A stretch of DNA of 64,000 nt from Dermatophagoides farinae (Eukaryota > Arthropoda > Arachnida > Sarcoptiformes > Pyroglyphidae): positions 3,062,001 to 3,126,000 of the forward strand of contig NC_134686.1 of assembly GCF_024713945.1 (NCBI RefSeq). Direction: 5' to 3'. The position numbers were made by a program, and so were the translations under genes. Under the pieces are notes generated by a model, which was given only the letters and a program-made list of their open reading frames with translations, was not told the DNA's origin and ran no database searches. Of this stretch, positions 62,101 through 64,000 are shown in pieces (position 1 is the first letter of the stretch; the number at the start of each line of letters is the position of its first letter).

Positions 62101-63876
62101 AAATTACGGTATGTGACTCGATGCAAACAACAATTCATTAGCCAAATTGATGATGTATTTGATCGGAATTCGATAAACTAAATCCTAAAGTGCTGTAATA
62201 ATAATAATATTTTTATTTTTGTTGAATTTTTCGACCAACATTGAAAAACAATTTGATCACGATCTTTCAATAGTTGAGATTCATACAACTTGAATTACTA
62301 ACGGGATCGGCCGCAAACTATTAGTACAGTCGTCAGTCATTGTGCCAAATGGATCGGAGTCTTTTGTTGCGCTTTCATTTCATAAGATTTACGATTAATA
62401 TTTTTTTTTTTTTTTTGGTTTATATTGATACACACACACACACATTGATCATTTATGAATTATTGGTTAGCTTATCATGGGCAAATGGTCAACAAAGACA
62501 TGGAGACATTAACTAGCATTATTTTTTATGATTATTGATGGATTGAACATTTTGAGATCAATTGAATCGAATCGAATCAATTGGAAAAAGCTCAAAAGAT
62601 CAAATAACTCAATGATTTATAATAAATGGCTGCTATATGTGTGTGTGTTTTGTTATGTGACAATCAAATTAATTTTTGGTTTTTTTTGCAATTGGATTCG
62701 TGAAATCATGTTTTCTAAATGACTAATCCATGGAATAATTCAAATTATTATTATGATGATAAAATTTTCTTAATAACAAAAATTTAAAATATTTCAGATG
62801 ATGTTGATAAAACCATAGAAACGGTTTAAATCGATTTTTTCGCATTCAATTCTTCCAACAGCCATTAAGAATGAACATGTTTTTTTTCATTTTTGCATTT
62901 AAAATATGCAAAATTCTGACACACCACCAAAATCAGGCCCGAATTGAATTTATCGCAAACGGAAATGTGAAAAAGAATTTGAATCGATCGAAAATCAACC
63001 AGAATATTTGAGTAATTTTTGTGCGTCGATCAAAATTGTTTTTCTTATAGATTTGATTCGATCGGAAGAACAAAATAAATCGAAATCGTCGTAGGGCTGA
63101 ATTATGATTGATTTTTTTTCATTTCAAACTTTTTTTGATACCGTTTCCAAATCATAGAAAAAACAATGAGAAAAAAATACCTTAAATCTTATGATTAATG
63201 ACACCATACATTCTTGGGGCGGCCCTATTGTAAATCAGGACATTTATTTTTTTCTGCAAGAAATCAAGAACTTATTCAACTTGATAGTAACTGTCATCAT
63301 GATAATCATAGTATTCATTGAAATTCAAATCGTTACAATACAATATCCACTGAAAAACAGACAATCTATCAACCAACAAAGGAAAAACTTTCATCATCAT
63401 CCAAGTATTGGCCATCATCGAACAAACAAAACGAAATTCTTATCATCCATTTTGACGAGTTATGTTCGCTTATCTTCATCATCATCATCGTCATCATAAT
63501 CATTCAAAGTTTGTTTTATCGAATGATTGGACAAATTCAGAATCACAGTGTGTATTTGAAATGTGTCCGAAAAATTTCAAATACCATTACCGAACAACAT
63601 AGCTATTTGAGATGCGAGATCGACATATTATGACAAACTATTTATAACTAAGTTTGAATGAAAGAATCCAAACGGACAAAAATTCTCTCGAGATCTGAAG
63701 AGACCAAGCAAAAAAAAAACATTAACATTAACATGAATAAAAATAGAGATTTGGAAATTTATTGGCATCCAACGTTTCGATCATCCTCATCATCATTTAT
63801 TTCATTATTACTGAATAATTTCAATGATCAATGAACAGCAAACACTTAGCGAAATGTGAAATGTCCTTCAAAATTG

Positions 63877-63938
63877 TTATCCACCAGAAAAGTCAATGTC
63901 AAATTCTTCATCTTCTTTCGCCGTTATCGAATGAATGT
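63877..63938 (-). CDS. possible terminal exon of a gene entering from the right
   Basis: On the minus strand a T-rich tract and ATCATAG acceptor precede about 20 codons of coding-like sequence ending in a stop. The predicted acidic tail is HSITAKEDEEFDIDFSGG. A minus-strand AATAAA follows at 63801-63796, 76 nt after the stop. Nothing upstream is available, so the family is unknown and chance cannot be excluded. Confidence 0.3.
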
Positions 63939-64000
63939 CTATGATGTTCAGTGAGGCAAAAAAAATAACTGACAATAATTCAATGATATCGTATCATTTA

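Larger units (their letters stand above)
58256..64000. other. region upstream of the GPCR exons, mostly without recognisable genes
   Basis: About 5.7 kb, presumably intron of the GPCR gene or intergenic. It contains CA tracts (near 60990, 61270 and 62425), a (CGAT)4 palindromic tract at 59091-59106, poly-T near 62400 and ATC tracts near the right end. No GPCR-like hydrophobic exon was recognised. One possible terminal exon lies at 63877-63938. Confidence 0.45.

Overview
This is nuclear DNA of a small-genome arthropod. The sequence is visibly AT-rich. Introns are very short (about 47-82 nt, with one of roughly 700 nt), there are no bacterial-style operons, and ATC/GAT, CA/GT and poly-T microsatellites are dense. 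Every recognisable gene is a metazoan orthologue. This combination fits an astigmatan (house-dust-mite-like) mite. That placement is inferred from gene structure and composition, not proven.

Left block (1.6-8.2 kb): POMT2 protein O-mannosyltransferase (+, six exons) converges on Mediator subunit MED26 (-, four exons). A gap of about 4 kb follows. Middle block (12.3-19.8 kb) is compact: dUTPase (+), tRNA pseudouridine synthase PUS3 (+), a GLD2-type poly(A) polymerase homologue (-), a secreted Thr/Pro-rich protein (+) and the meiotic cyclin-fold protein CNTD1 (-). PUS3/GLD2 and secreted protein/CNTD1 are convergent pairs with 108 and 126 bp between stop codons. A Kruppel-like zinc-finger factor (-) stands alone at 24-26.2 kb. 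Behind it lies a gene desert of about 21 kb in which I could support no coding gene. It holds microsatellites, an orphan TATA-type promoter and a few palindromes.

Right block (47.8-58.3 kb): an unrecognised single-copy-looking protein (+), UNC-45 (-) divergent from the ciliary transport protein IFT54/TRAF3IP1 (+), and the last two exons of a neuropeptide GPCR of the neuromedin-U/pyrokinin/CAPA type (-). The 5' part of the GPCR is not visible in the window. A possible terminal exon of another minus-strand gene sits at the extreme right edge.

Most of the genes are unrelated housekeeping, germline or sensory functions and do not form a pathway. The observations most worth checking are these: the GLD2 homologue has Thr at two of the three catalytic Asp positions; the UNC-45 gene is intronless and starts inside the TPR domain; a well-spaced heat-shock element lies just upstream of UNC-45; and GLD2 and PUS3 probably have overlapping 3' ends. 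I found no convincing transposon, tRNA, rRNA, CRISPR or clearly novel multi-gene system.
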